Assembly: GCA_944470555.2 (NCBI GenBank)
Contig: OX104127.1
Coordinates: 154,705,776-154,769,775, forward strand
DNA from: Heterobilharzia americana
Lineage: Eukaryota; Platyhelminthes; Trematoda; Strigeidida; Schistosomatidae
Reading direction: 5' to 3'
Length of the DNA: 64,000 bases
Positions 44,676 through 55,202 of this stretch are shown here, in pieces (within the stretch, counting starts at the first letter, position 1; each line of letters opens with the position of its first letter). The translations under genes were made by a program, and so were the position numbers. A model generated the notes under the pieces. It made no database searches, was not told where the DNA came from, and saw only the letters and a program-made list of their open reading frames with translations.

Positions 44676-44949
44676 ATATTAGGTGAGTTAGAAAACTGAT
44701 TAACTTGTCATAAAAATCCGCATCATGCACCACATACAGGATAAAATGAAGATCCATTTAACAGTTCGATGTTATAATTCAATGAGTAAAAACTGGTGAA
44801 ATAATAACATGTAGACTGTTGTTTTGAGTGATGCCACAGAAAAGCCTTTCCAGTGAATTCACTTTACTTGTATATGCATTATTATTATTATCGTAATGAT
44901 CAATCCTAACAGGTCTGTTCAATTTTTACTTTGAAACGTTGTTTGAATT

Positions 44950-45075
44950 TTATTTGTTTCAAGGTAGTATTCATTATGAACTTACAGGATTTGGAGGCCC
45001 ATTGGAGACATGAGAGAACTAGATAGCTGTTCGCTTCTGCTATAGGATTCCTCATCATCTACGATGTCAACCAGT
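44950..45075 (-). repeat. tRNA-derived SINE with hammerhead remnant (3)
   Basis: Minus strand: GATGATGAGGAATCCTATAGCAGAAGCGAACAGC followed by TCTAGTTCTCTC and AATACTACC. The layout is as in the other SINEs, but both core boxes are altered. Confidence 0.45.
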
Positions 45076-45114
45076 CGGAGATGTAGCGGATGACAACTGA
45101 AGACCTCGGGTGAT

Positions 45115-45320
45115 AGACGCAATCTATCACGAATTGATCTCCAACCCATTGCTATGAGGTTAGCGTGTTCGCCATAAAACCTGGAAGTCCTGATTTAGAT
45201 ACATGGCTGGATTTTGAATGTGTACCGTCGTAGAACGCCATCCTAGGAAGAAACAGCAATCCAGTCTTTACAGATTTTCATTGTTCCTCCGAATAATGTC
45301 AGTCGGTGATGAATAATAAC
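45115..45320 (+). repeat. tRNA-derived SINE with hammerhead remnant (4)
   Basis: Plus strand: TATGAGGTTAGCGTGTTCGCC, then CCATCCTAGGAAGAAACAGC, then GTCAGTCGGTGATGAATAAT. GAAAC remains but the 5' core box is gone. Confidence 0.5.
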
Positions 45321-45542
45321 TTTAAGTCTGTCATTTATCTGATAGTAATAATATTTCATTCTTTAAAATAATATCCAAACTGTTTATATATTTTATGATC
45401 AAAAAGACGCAATACTTCTACTCACTTTTTCATCGGCTCTCGTTTTAAATTCATTCAGCTAAATACAAAAATGGTAAACACAGTAAGTATATATATTCTG
45501 CAAATCTGTTCCTCCTTAGAAGCATTTATAATAAGATATAAA

Positions 45543-45630
45543 TGGTGGGTAGAGGCTAGTAATGAAATCCCAGACGTAGGTCTCGTCCCATTTGGGACTC
45601 GTCAGCCAGATTAAATTGTCTCTCAGTGAA
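45543..45630 (-). ncRNA. Hammerhead ribozyme-like motif C (best preserved)
   Basis: The minus strand reads CTGGCTGACGAGTCCC-AAAT-GGGACGAGACC and then TACGTCTGGGATTTC. It has CTGACGA (intact 5' core), a perfect helix II GTCCC/GGGAC, and GTC before the predicted cleavage point. The only visible core change is GAAA to GAGA, expected to impair but not necessarily abolish cleavage. It belongs to the SM-alpha-like SINE class. Confidence 0.65.
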
Positions 45631-45704
45631 AAAAGTTTTATGCCAAAAGCTTAAAGACCAGTTTTATTCCTGAAATCAATTAGTGTTTTCCTATGTCATG
45701 ATGA

Positions 45705-46659
45705 GGGGGATACGCTGGACCGCCGAAAAAATCCTAGAAGATTTGGATTTCGCCGATGACTTGTGTCTGATGTCACACAAGCTTTAACGTCTAAAGGCTA
45801 AAACCAACAAGCTGACAGAAGAGACGTGACAGCGAAGGATAATGGGACTGCAAGTGAACGTAGAGAAGACAGAGGTGATGAAGATACCCAACCAACACCA
45901 CCAACAACAACAACAAGCTCCAATCACCATCAACAGGAGAAACTTGAAGGAAGCAGCCTCTTCCACTCACCCACCTACCTTGACAGCACTGTTTCAACTA
46001 CAGGCACAGGCGGTGGCACAGACGAGGACGTCAAAGCCAGGATTGGAAAAGTGAGACTGACGTTTATTTACCTGAAACCAGTGTGGAGATGTTCTCCACT
46101 CAGCACAAAGCCTGAACAACATCCGGATTTTCAACACCAACTCAGTCAAATAGTCAGTGCTTGTGTCTGATGGCTCAGAGACTCGGCACGTTATGAAAGG
46201 CATTCCCAACAAACTACAAACATTCATCAACAACTGCCGACTACGTTGGCTCGTTACTGAAGATCAATCAGATTGGATGGCCAGAAAGAATAAGCAACAG
46301 GGAACTGTGGCTGGTTGGAAACAAACCAACCAAGAACCTATCACTCAACAAATATGCAGTGGAAGGAAGTGGAGATGGATTGGGTGGGGTGGGGTTGGTT
46401 TGGGCATATACTGAGAAGACCGACTGGTGAGATCACGTGTCAGGCCAGGCCGTCAAGTGGAACCCGTATGTGAAACGGAGAGATGGATGTCCGAGGCTAG
46501 GTGAGGGTGACATGGATGAGATGGTGCGAGGAGTAAATGAGAGGTTGTGTGCAGTCGTGGAGCCAGGTTGCAAAGGTATCAGAGAACGGAGTGTAATGGA
46601 GACGTGCTACTGAAGTTTTATGTTCCATTAGGAACCCAAAGGGACAAATAGTAAAATAA
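45705..46659 (+). mobile_element. RTE-type element, 5'-truncated, with imperfect 13-bp target duplication
   Basis: It is flanked by TATGTCATGATGA (45692-45704) and TATGTCGTGATGA (46660-46672), one mismatch. The body starts just before EDLDFADDLCLMS and runs to CATTAGGAACCCAAAGGGAC plus tail. Frameshifts are present. It is closely related to 50883-51694. Confidence 0.82.
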
Positions 46660-46672
46660 TATGTCGTGATGA

Positions 46673-47480
46673 TGATGGTGGCAACGCAATAACTGAAAGG
46701 CCAGTAACTTTATTGTACCATTTCTCTATATACATTCAGATAAAAAATTTTATTTATTCAAGCATGATAAGTGACTGAATACTCTGATTTTTATCACTTG
46801 TTAACTGAATTTTTCTATTAAGGTATACGTTAAGTGTTTCTCATTCAATAATGGAAATAGTCCTATTAGATAGTGAAAATTAATAAAAGACAATTCAGTG
46901 AAGAAAATTTTCTTTTCGACGAATCATAGTTTTAACAAAGTAAATATCCAGCACTAACTAATGGGTCACTACAAGGTCATCAAAAAGATCAATAAAGTTA
47001 CAAGGTGATAACGCCTTTAAAGTCAAGTCAAGGTCGTCAAAAATTGCTTGTAGGATTATAGTAGTAAATACACAATGAAATGAATAAATTATCTTAGGTG
47101 AAATTAGAGATTGAATATATCTCTTTTGAACACAAAAGTTAGGCTTGTAACACTGGATTGACAAAACCTCTTTTATGTTTAGGTAGGGAATACTCGATTC
47201 TTATTCGGTTTAAATGTGAGACCCAGTAATAAAAACATTTTAGGATTGTAACCCGTAATAGCTGACTCATTCAAGGTGATTACCAGTGTTCTACAAACCT
47301 TTCACATATGCTACTGATGTCGGTTCAAGTATGCCTTGAGACAGGAAGCAATACAGCCACCGTACGGTTTATGGAAATAGTCTGTGAAGCAAAATTTATC
47401 TGTCAGTCTTCTACTATTTAGTAATTTACCCACTGACTTTATCAAATAAACCTATTCCTTCTGTGTAATCACTCATGAAT
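46673..47480. other. Unassigned, AT-rich
   Basis: No gene or repeat recognised. Confidence 0.35.
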
Positions 47481-47489
47481 AAAGTTGTT

Positions 47490-47700
47490 ATATTAATGAT
47501 GAGTAGTGGCTAGTAGTGCTACCCAGGAAGCACGCTTCATCCTGTAATGGATTCATCAACCCAAAGTACCTGCTTCCCAATGAGTGATGATATTCTCACT
47601 AAGGCATGAGCCTGGAACCAATCACTTCAAACGCTAGAGTATTATCTGCTTAGCCATTAAGGAACGATGGCCACTCTGTGCGAGAAGCATGGTATGGTTT
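47490..47700 (-). repeat. tRNA-like SINE, copy d
   Basis: The minus strand has A-box-like TGGCTAAGCAG and B-box-like GGTTCCAGGCTC at pol III spacing, then GGAAGCAGGTACTTTGGG. No cloverleaf; a weak call. Confidence 0.35.
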
Positions 47701-47816
47701 CCATGTTATACCTTGTAAGCCCATTGGTCAATAATTGTTGATCAATTTGGTCCAATCAAAGACGCAGACTTATAAGTCATATCATAGAAACTTATCATTT
47801 TAACTAGTCGAACGAT

Positions 47817-48768
47817 CGGTCCCTGGTTGGTTCGTTTCCAGCCAGCCAGAGTTTCACCTTGCTTATTCCTATTATTCTGGCCATCTGATCTTCAGTATCG
47901 AGGGAGTGTAGGTGGCAGTTGTTGATGACCATCTGTAGCTTGTTGGAAATGCTTTTCGTGACTCAACAAGTTTCTGAACCGTCACGCAGAAGCACTGATT
48001 TGACGTTGGTGCTGGAAATCCGGAAGTTGTTCACGCTTTATGCTGAGTGCAGTAGATGTCCACACTGTTTATTTAAAATTAATAAAAAGGAAGGCCTGTC
48101 ATGCTGTCTTTCCGATTCTGGCTGGCTTTGATATCCTCAGCTGTGCCTGTGCCACCTGTAGTTGAGTCGTTGCTGTCTAGGTAGATAGGCAGGTGGGTAA
48201 GTAGGTAAGTAGGTAGGTAGGTAGGTAGGTAGGTAGGTAGGTAGGTAGGTAGGTAGGTAGGTAGGTAGGTAGGTAGGTAGGTAGGTAGGTAGGCAGGCAG
48301 GTAGGTAGGTAGGTGTGGGGTGGTAGGTAGGTAGGTAGGTAGGTAGGTGTGGGGTGGTAGGTAGGTAGGTAGGTAGGTAGGGGACATAGAGAACTCCGTT
48401 TAGATTTCTCCCCTTCATGATGACTGGTGATTGGTGATTCTTGTTGTTTGTTGGGTATTTTCATCACCTCTGTCTTCTCTACACTCACTCGAAGTCACGT
48501 TTTCATTGCCCTACCTCTTCTGTCAACTTGTTCTTGTTTGATTGTAGATTTTCGAGTTTTTACTCCAAGACACTAGACATAAATCATCATGGGGTCTTTT
48601 CATCGGTCAGACAGCGTATGCCCATCTTTTTTCACAGCTCCTTAAGGTTTACTGCATGATCCAGTCGACCACAATCAGGAAGATAGTCGGTGATAATAGG
48701 CGACAACCTTGTCTTACTTCTGTCTTCACTTCAAAGACATCACTGAACTTTCCATTGTGAAACACTCC
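47817..48768 (-). mobile_element. RTE fragment with large GTAG expansion
   Basis: Minus-strand RTE sequence from the RT palm (about 48760) through the FTYLG region to the C-terminal region (about 47817). Its FTYLG codons have expanded into a GTAG/CTAC tetranucleotide array at 48178-48385. Truncated at both ends. Confidence 0.75.
48178..48385. repeat. (GTAG)n array, about 200 bp with interruptions
   Basis: Tetranucleotide array interrupted by GCAG units and two GTGGGGTGG blocks. It makes PTYL repeats in three minus-strand frames, which are not taken as protein. Confidence 0.93.
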
Positions 48769-48849
48769 ATAAATACTTAAATGTGTATTGTGTTCGCTTT
48801 TCTAGATTATGACAATTAATGATAATGAGTGATTATTCAAGATGAAATA

Positions 48850-48995
48850 GAATTCTAGGCAGCATAAGGATCTGAACCAGTGATCATCGAGTTCCCTGCT
48901 ACAAATTCTATCAACCACAGTCATCTAACATTATCAAACTGACAATCGATATCATTATCCATCTCTCCAATTCACCTCAATTTAAATTGGGATGA
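48850..48995 (-). repeat. tRNA-like SINE, copy e
   Basis: The minus strand has A-box-like TGGTTGATAG and B-box-like GGTTCAGATCC separated by about 40 nt. No cloverleaf. Confidence 0.35.
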
Positions 48996-49094
48996 GAAGT
49001 CCTGACTGAGTAATCACTGCGGATACTATAGAACGATAGTTATGAATCATGAATCGAAGTGATATCATTGGTGATTAGAGTAAAATATAAATCT

Positions 49095-49215
49095 AGTCAG
49101 AAGCGAAGTCCCCATAGCTCATTTGACAGATCATAGAACTGCTAACCCTAAAGTTGCTGGTATGAATCTTGTCGCAACCTAAATTCTTATTTCTCTTTCA
49201 GTTACAACTGTGTCA
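49095..49215 (+). repeat. tRNA-like SINE, copy f
   Basis: A-box-like TAGCTCATTTG and B-box-like TGGTATGAATC at pol III spacing, followed by a T-rich stretch; weak. Confidence 0.3.
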
Positions 49216-49699
49216 AACTAGGGCCATCTTAATTAGTTGAAGGCATCAAAGATAGTCAAATACACATTATGAAATTATTCATAGAATTAAGTAACATAGT
49301 CTAATTTTTGATAAATATAAACTCTTACCATTTGATTGCTTGTAATTTCTAATAACTAAAATTTTGATCTTTGTGTTTTTATATTGTATACTTGATTGAT
49401 TACACGTGATAAACAGATGTATAAGTAAATTTCACTCCATTGTTCAACATATCAATGATTGTACTTCTTTAATTGTACGCATTACATTAAGTTCATTTAT
49501 ATTCTTATCATCTGCTCAATAGTTTACATAGAAATTGTTAATTATACGAATATCTATTATAAAGGGAAACAATTGAACAAAGAATTTCTATTCTTAAAGT
49601 CGTTTAACTAGCTTAGTGATGATAGAGTTATGCATTTTTCTTAGATTGATTAGAAATAAACGATAATATTTTCATAAAGTCAACTAAGATTTCAAGCTA

Positions 49700-49905
49700 A
49701 CTTTCATCATGGAGTGAAATCAATTGACGAACCTTTGAAAACTTGGATAGCTGTTTCATCCTAGTGAGGGAATACTTAATAGTACGCACTCGGACAAGGA
49801 TATGGACCGAACTCAGGACTTTTCGGTTTCACGCTGAACCCGTTAATCACTCATGGACTGAGTAGGAGTCCAACGGTTCACAGTTTCCAACTCCTGTCAA
49901 TTCAT
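49700..49905 (-). repeat. tRNA-derived SINE with hammerhead remnant (5)
   Basis: Minus strand: B-box-like GAGTTCGGTCC, then GCGTACTATTAAGTATTCCCTCACTAGGATGAAACAGC. GAAA is intact; the 5' core is degraded. Confidence 0.55.
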
Positions 49906-50074
49906 GATATAGCCCAGCTATCACCCAAGGTCTTCAGTTGACATACTCTTCCCTACCGACTGGTTGACTGTACAAGCCACAGCTTCTCATCAGAAATTCC
50001 GGATATCTATCTGGAAGCATATCACTAATGGGGATGATACAGTTATGTATTGAGGTGAATGGGGATTTCAGTTT

Positions 50075-50300
50075 TGAGGTGGTATTCATCATGAGCTGAC
50101 GTCATTTGGAGAAAAGCTGTAGACCTGTGAACACTGGACAGTTGCATCTTCGTTGTATGGGACTACTCAGAAGTAAGAACTTACGACCCGGCTACGGATC
50201 GAACTCAGGACCTTCACTTCTTGCAGTAAACCCTTCAACTATTCATCCACTAGGTCAGAGTTCAACATACAGTTCACAGTGTCCTACTTCTGTCACTTTG
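50075..50300 (-). repeat. tRNA-derived SINE with hammerhead remnant (6)
   Basis: Minus strand: B-box GAGTTCGATCC, then ACTTCTGAGTAGTCCCATACAACGAAGATGC. The 5' core is CTGAGTA and the 3' core is altered. Confidence 0.55.
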
Positions 50301-50541
50301 CAATACATCGCAACTATCCACCAATTTTCTCATTCGCTATTCATGTAACTTCCCACTGATCAACCTTATATGTCGCAGTTTCTCATTAGAAATTCAGGAT
50401 AGCCATCTGAATGTAAGTTAATTATGAGATGGATGAAGACAGACTTTTTACTAATGGTAACTTAACTCGACTTTAAGTCCTCTGCTGTTTTTAGAGCTGT
50501 TAACAAATGGTTATGGACATCCATTGTTCCATAGGCATCTT

Positions 50542-50739
50542 TTAGTGATTTGCAACAATTTCTTTCTCCAATTTATCACCGGAACAAGTCATTTTTACTT
50601 TCTGAAACCACATTCTACCTAAAGCTTTTTGATAATTAAAAGAAAAGGATACTAAGTAACATTTCACATGCTCTTTCGATGAAATAACCTTGGGAGAGTA
50701 CCATCTGTCGCATGTTATATTGCGAAATCTAGAATACAT
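50542..50739 (-). pseudogene. Possible piggyBac-like transposase fragment
   Basis: A 65-residue minus-strand frame with NITCDRWYSPKVISS and YQKALGRMWFQKVKMTCSGD. The D-R-W-Y-S-P block followed by a basic stretch resembles the piggyBac transposase core (CDRWYSSPKLF ... NRKGLP). Short, and no flanking homology was found. The alternative is a chance ORF or host exon. Confidence 0.35.
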
Positions 50740-50810
50740 GACATCTTAAAAATGTTAGAAGAAGACTTGTTAATGAAATTCTACATAAAATGCTATTAAG
50801 CCACTTGGGT

Positions 50811-50812
<2 letters not shown>

Positions 50813-50882
<70 letters not shown>
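50813..50882. repeat. (TA)n microsatellite, left of RTE copy
   Basis: A 70-bp uninterrupted TA run immediately 5' of an RTE fragment; a matching TA run (51695-51754) lies on its other side. Confidence 0.95.
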
Positions 50883-50885
<3 letters not shown>

Positions 50886-51689
50886 GCGAAAACTAACAAG
50901 CTGACAGAATAGACGTGACAGCGAAGGATAATGGGACTTCAAGTGAACGTAGAGAAGACAGAGGTGATGAAGATACCCAACCGACACCACCACCAACAAC
51001 AACAAGCTCCAATCACCATCAACGGGAGAAACTTGAAGGAAGCAGCCTCTTTCACTCACCCACCTACCTTGACAGCACTGTTTCAACTACAAGCACAGGC
51101 GGTGGCACAGACGAGGACGTCAAAGCAGCCAGGATCGGAAAGACAACAAGACTGACGTTCATTAACCTGAAACCAGTGTGGAGATGTTCTCCACTCAGCA
51201 CAAAGTCTGAACAACATCCGGATTTTCAACACCAATTCAGTCAAGTAGTCAGTGCTTCTATCTGATGGTTGAGGGAGTTGGCACTTTACGAAAGGCATTC
51301 CCAACAAACTACAAACATTCATCAACAACTGTCGCCTACGTCGGCTCGTTACTGAAGATCGATCAGATTGGATGGCCAGAAAGAATAAGCAACAGGGAAC
51401 TGTGGCTGGTTGGAAACGAACCAACCAAGAACCTATCACTCAACAAATATGCAGTGGAAGGAAGTGGAGATTGATTGGGTGGGGTGGGGTTGGTTTGGGC
51501 ATATACTGAGAAGACCGACTGGTGAGATCACACGTCAGGCCAGGCCGTCGAGTGGAACCCGGATATGAAACGACGAGTTGGATGTCCGAGGCTAGGTGAG
51601 GGTGACATGGAGGAGATGGTGCGAGGAGGAAATGAGAGGTTGTGTGCAGTCGTGGCGCCAGGTTCCATTTGGAACCCAAAGGGGCAAAT

Positions 51690-51694
<5 letters not shown>
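50883..51694 (+). mobile_element. RTE 3' fragment sandwiched between TA runs
   Basis: It begins after the active site (CAGGCGAAAACTAACAAGC) and runs through the FTYLG-equivalent region to GGAACCCAAAGGGGC, with an internal deletion near 51655 compared with 46560-46640. It is very similar to 45785-46650. TA repeats of 70 and 60 bp flank both ends directly. Confidence 0.8.

Positions 51695-51754
<60 letters not shown>
51695..51754. repeat. (TA)n microsatellite, right of RTE copy
   Basis: A 60-bp TA run at the 3' tail position of the RTE fragment. Confidence 0.95.
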
Positions 51755-51755
<1 letters not shown>

Positions 51756-52104
51756 CCAAAGATATATAAGTAAATTATCACACTGAAATCTGTCCTCTCT
51801 ATGATTAACGTCTCTGTACACTTTCTTGGCACTGAATTCTGTTAGGCTTAAAATAAATACTAGCTAAATAACCTTCTACAGTGTCAACAAGTGATTTCAA
51901 TTTTGTTTCATTGTGTAGCCACCCACCCGTCGACATTCACCATTTTTAGTACCCTTTCGTGCTGATCAGTAACACCACGATAAATAAATATAATGTTTTC
52001 TATAAAAGAACGTTTTCACTTCGGACCAACAAATGAACTGGTCTTCTGAACACTTTTTACCAACTAACATCCCTTTTATTATATCGTGAGTTATCAGAAG
52101 TTGG
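51755..52104. other. Unassigned
   Basis: AT-rich; no feature recognised. Confidence 0.35.
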
Positions 52105-52260
52105 AAATATAGACCACTGAATTGCGACCCAGTGGCTCAATGTTAACGTGCTGGCCACTGAACGTAAAGACGGTAGGTTCGATACTTGACGGGGTCGTGT
52201 GTGCGCACTGCTGAGGAGTCCCATGCCAGGAAGAACCAGCGACCACCGGGTCATCACGTC
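52105..52260 (+). repeat. tRNA-derived SINE with hammerhead remnant (7), cut by inverted-repeat edge
   Basis: B-box GGTTCGATACT, then GCGCACTGCTGAGGAGTCCCATGCCAGGAAGAACCAGCG. The 5' core CTGAGGA is intact; the 3' core GACGAAAC has become GAAGAACC. The right arm of the 3.8-kb inverted repeat starts at 52234, exactly in this mutated 3' box. Confidence 0.65.
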
Positions 52261-53138
52261 ACCAGTATAAATACTAGTTCGCCAAATTATATCTGTTTCA
52301 GATAGTCAAGTGATAGTAACTATTATTATTGTCATTATTATTATAATTATCTAGATATCTACTATTTACATGCTTCATTTCATAATAACCACAGACTAAA
52401 TGATTCACCATGACTGTTTTAATGTTTTGTATGTAAGAAAATTTATGTATATTAACGTAAAGCCTGATGAGAGCTAATTGAAAACAATATTGTTTGCTCT
52501 TATGTCTTCTTCTAATGTGTAATTCTGTTTCTCCGCTGTCATGCAGGATCGAATTGATCGATGTCTGTTGTCATATGGGTTCCTATGCAGATACCTCAAT
52601 ATTGCTTGAATATACATTTTTATAATTCACCTTACTGTTACGTTTATAACCAGGTTTTATTTACCACTTCGCAGACAAACTAAGCGACAAATTAGTCGAT
52701 ATATCGTAATACTACTTACTAATGTTGAAGTAGTACGGAGGTGAAAGTAGAAAAGAGTATTAGAGCAAACTATCGTGGTGAAGCATAGGTTATATCCAAC
52801 TCAAATTCATAGCATTTCTATACAGTGTAAAATCTAATATGCCAGTCTAATGATGATAAGTTAGTTAAAAAAAGAACTTATCAAATTGTAAAGTATCCGT
52901 GGAGTTGGAAGGAAGTTAACCAAAGCAAACAAGAAATAAAATAATTTAAAACTGTTACAATCGACTTGGTTGTGGCTCAATTCGGTGTAATATAACAACG
53001 GAGAATTACAGGTACCAATAAATGATAATAACTGGCAACCGTCTTACAGGAGGTGTCTGTCGTATCTCAGTAGTCCAGTCGATAACACCTCAGTGTTTGA
53101 AGCGATTGCTGAGAGGAACAACAACGCTCACTGGCGTG

Positions 53139-53211
53139 CCGGCACATCCAGATGACGAGTTACAAATAGGACGAGACGTGAGTCCTGAATTCCTCTGCTA
53201 GTCATAACCAA
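53139..53211 (+). repeat. Hammerhead-bearing SINE relic B' (right arm)
   Basis: Inverted copy of relic B: ACATCCAGATGACGAGTTAC-AAA-TAGGACGAGACG. It has the same core changes plus one inserted A in the following TGAGTCCTGAATTCC. Confidence 0.65.
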
Positions 53212-54431
53212 TTGAATTCCAACAACAAATATCGAGACGTCTGCATAGGAGCTTCAATACTACAAGAGGTTGGTCAATTGGTTCCAGTATAACGACGGTG
53301 AACAACGAATATCAACAAATGACAATAATTTAAAAAAAGGTTTCATGAAAAAGAATATTCTTTTCAATAATTTCATCGATCATAGATCCATATTACTTCC
53401 TTTGATACATGAATTCATAAATCATAACAACAACATACATTTGTTTGAATAAATCATTTAGAGAATTCTCTCATTGAAATGAATGTAGGTGTATAACGAA
53501 GGTGAAACTTCAAAGTTCATAGATTTCATTTAGAAGCAAATATATAAACTATGATACATTTTGTAGAACATCACTTGATCAATATTCAACATTTCAAGTA
53601 GTTGTATTCAGTCTGAATGACTTGTAATAGATAGTTTTAATGGGAATCAGTTGAGTAACTAAGTATTCAAGAGGACTGTCTGATGATAAATTTATTCTGA
53701 AGTAACATTGATATAATTAGACATCAGCTTGAATTACATAGAAGGCAAATAGTGTAAGGGCTTTTGTGTAAATTTTCATATTAACAGGATTGAAGCAAAC
53801 AAGGATAATTTGAGGAATAGTAAGTTAAGTAAATGGTTGTGAAGTGTGGACCGAGAAAGGCAGTAAACCAACGTGATGATAAGAGAGTTTATACTCAGTG
53901 CGAAAGTTGACAATTGCAAGACTCCATGTTCCAGGGTACTGAGGGATATTTTTTTAAAATCTGAAAACAGACCATGTAGCAACAGAGTCATCAATTGTTT
54001 CTTTCGAACACGTAGCTTAAGTTGCTGAACTCAAACTGCTCCAGCTTCTTCAACAAGAATGACTTACACACAGATGACTTTTGGTAATTTAATTAGAACT
54101 ACGTAAACGATCAACCTAGTAGCTTTCAAAAAATAAGTGGACCAATATGATGCCACTAATGGTTTTAACTACAAGCTTACTTCACCATACAGAAAGGTGT
54201 CTCTGAGAAAACCAAATTTCCAGGGCCACCACTCATATAATCATGGACACAAAACGGTCAAAAGTACAACATACGGCTACCTAACTGAAAATTTATATAG
54301 TTATGATTAAAATAAGAAATGAATGAAAGCACAGAATATTGTCAAGGTGACAGAGTACATATAACTCTATATTAGCGTAATTAATTTGATGTAATACTCA
54401 CTATTTAACTGACTTTATATTTTCCTGTCAG

Positions 54432-54498
54432 GTATTCATCAAATGGAGTATTCCTCCTTCACTTTTACGAGAATCCAATGATTCGCACATCGAAGAAC
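54432..54498 (+). pseudogene. Inverted duplicate of exon a (67 nt) with intact splice sites
   Basis: Bounded by TTTTCCTGTCAG and GTGAGT. The translation equals that of 37853-37919 apart from GTG to GTA at the first codon (silent). It is in the opposite orientation to the presumed gene, so it is an orphan unless an antisense transcript exists. Confidence 0.6.
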
Positions 54499-55202
54499 GT
54501 GAGTTTCTCAATCATTCATCAAATTCTGACTAAATTAGTCTTCGGTAAGGTCGAGAAATTCTGGCCTAGTCAAGGTCAAGCAAGATGACACGTGAATACT
54601 TGATTAGTCAACTCGGTAGATATGTGGTTCGCCATACAAGAAGTCAGTCAGACAGTCAGGAACTCATCCACTTCACTCAGCTGATGTGACTACTGGTATG
54701 GCATACTGGATCTGTGATGCAACAATGTTTTCAAAATTATATGTTGTATCCTACTAAACAACAGTTGAATTGAGTACGAATTAGCTACGTGAAGCTCCAC
54801 ATTTCTTCCCGATTCACTTGCTCCATAAATTCGTTAAGCTTGATGAATTTAGTAAGGTGATTAGTCATTTTCTGCTTTAGTATATCGATGATGACATGTT
54901 GAGTGTAATGTGTGAGGTATTTCTGTCTGCACTCAGATATACAACACGCATTACATTTACCTTACTTGAACAACTGATAGGTAATGTATGAGTACATCGA
55001 CACCCGATCTAGCATGAAAGGATATCTAGTAGTGATTACATGATTCAAAGAGAAAATGAATGTTAGGTTCCCGGTAAGAGCACCGGTAGTCATAATATGT
55101 GACATTCCTTCGAGTAGAATTCAGCAGGAAATGATAAATGTTATAATGAGAGAAATCGATGAGCATAAGCCGAATATACATATACTGGCTAGTAATAAAA
55201 CT

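Noticed and set aside
45543..45612. Calling a functional self-cleaving ribozyme
   Set aside because: The 3' core reads GAGA instead of GAAA, so activity cannot be claimed from sequence; kept only as a ribozyme-like motif.
48079..48488. Three overlapping minus-strand frames encoding PTYL repeats, like a fibrous protein
   Set aside because: They are translations of a GTAG microsatellite inside a truncated RTE copy.
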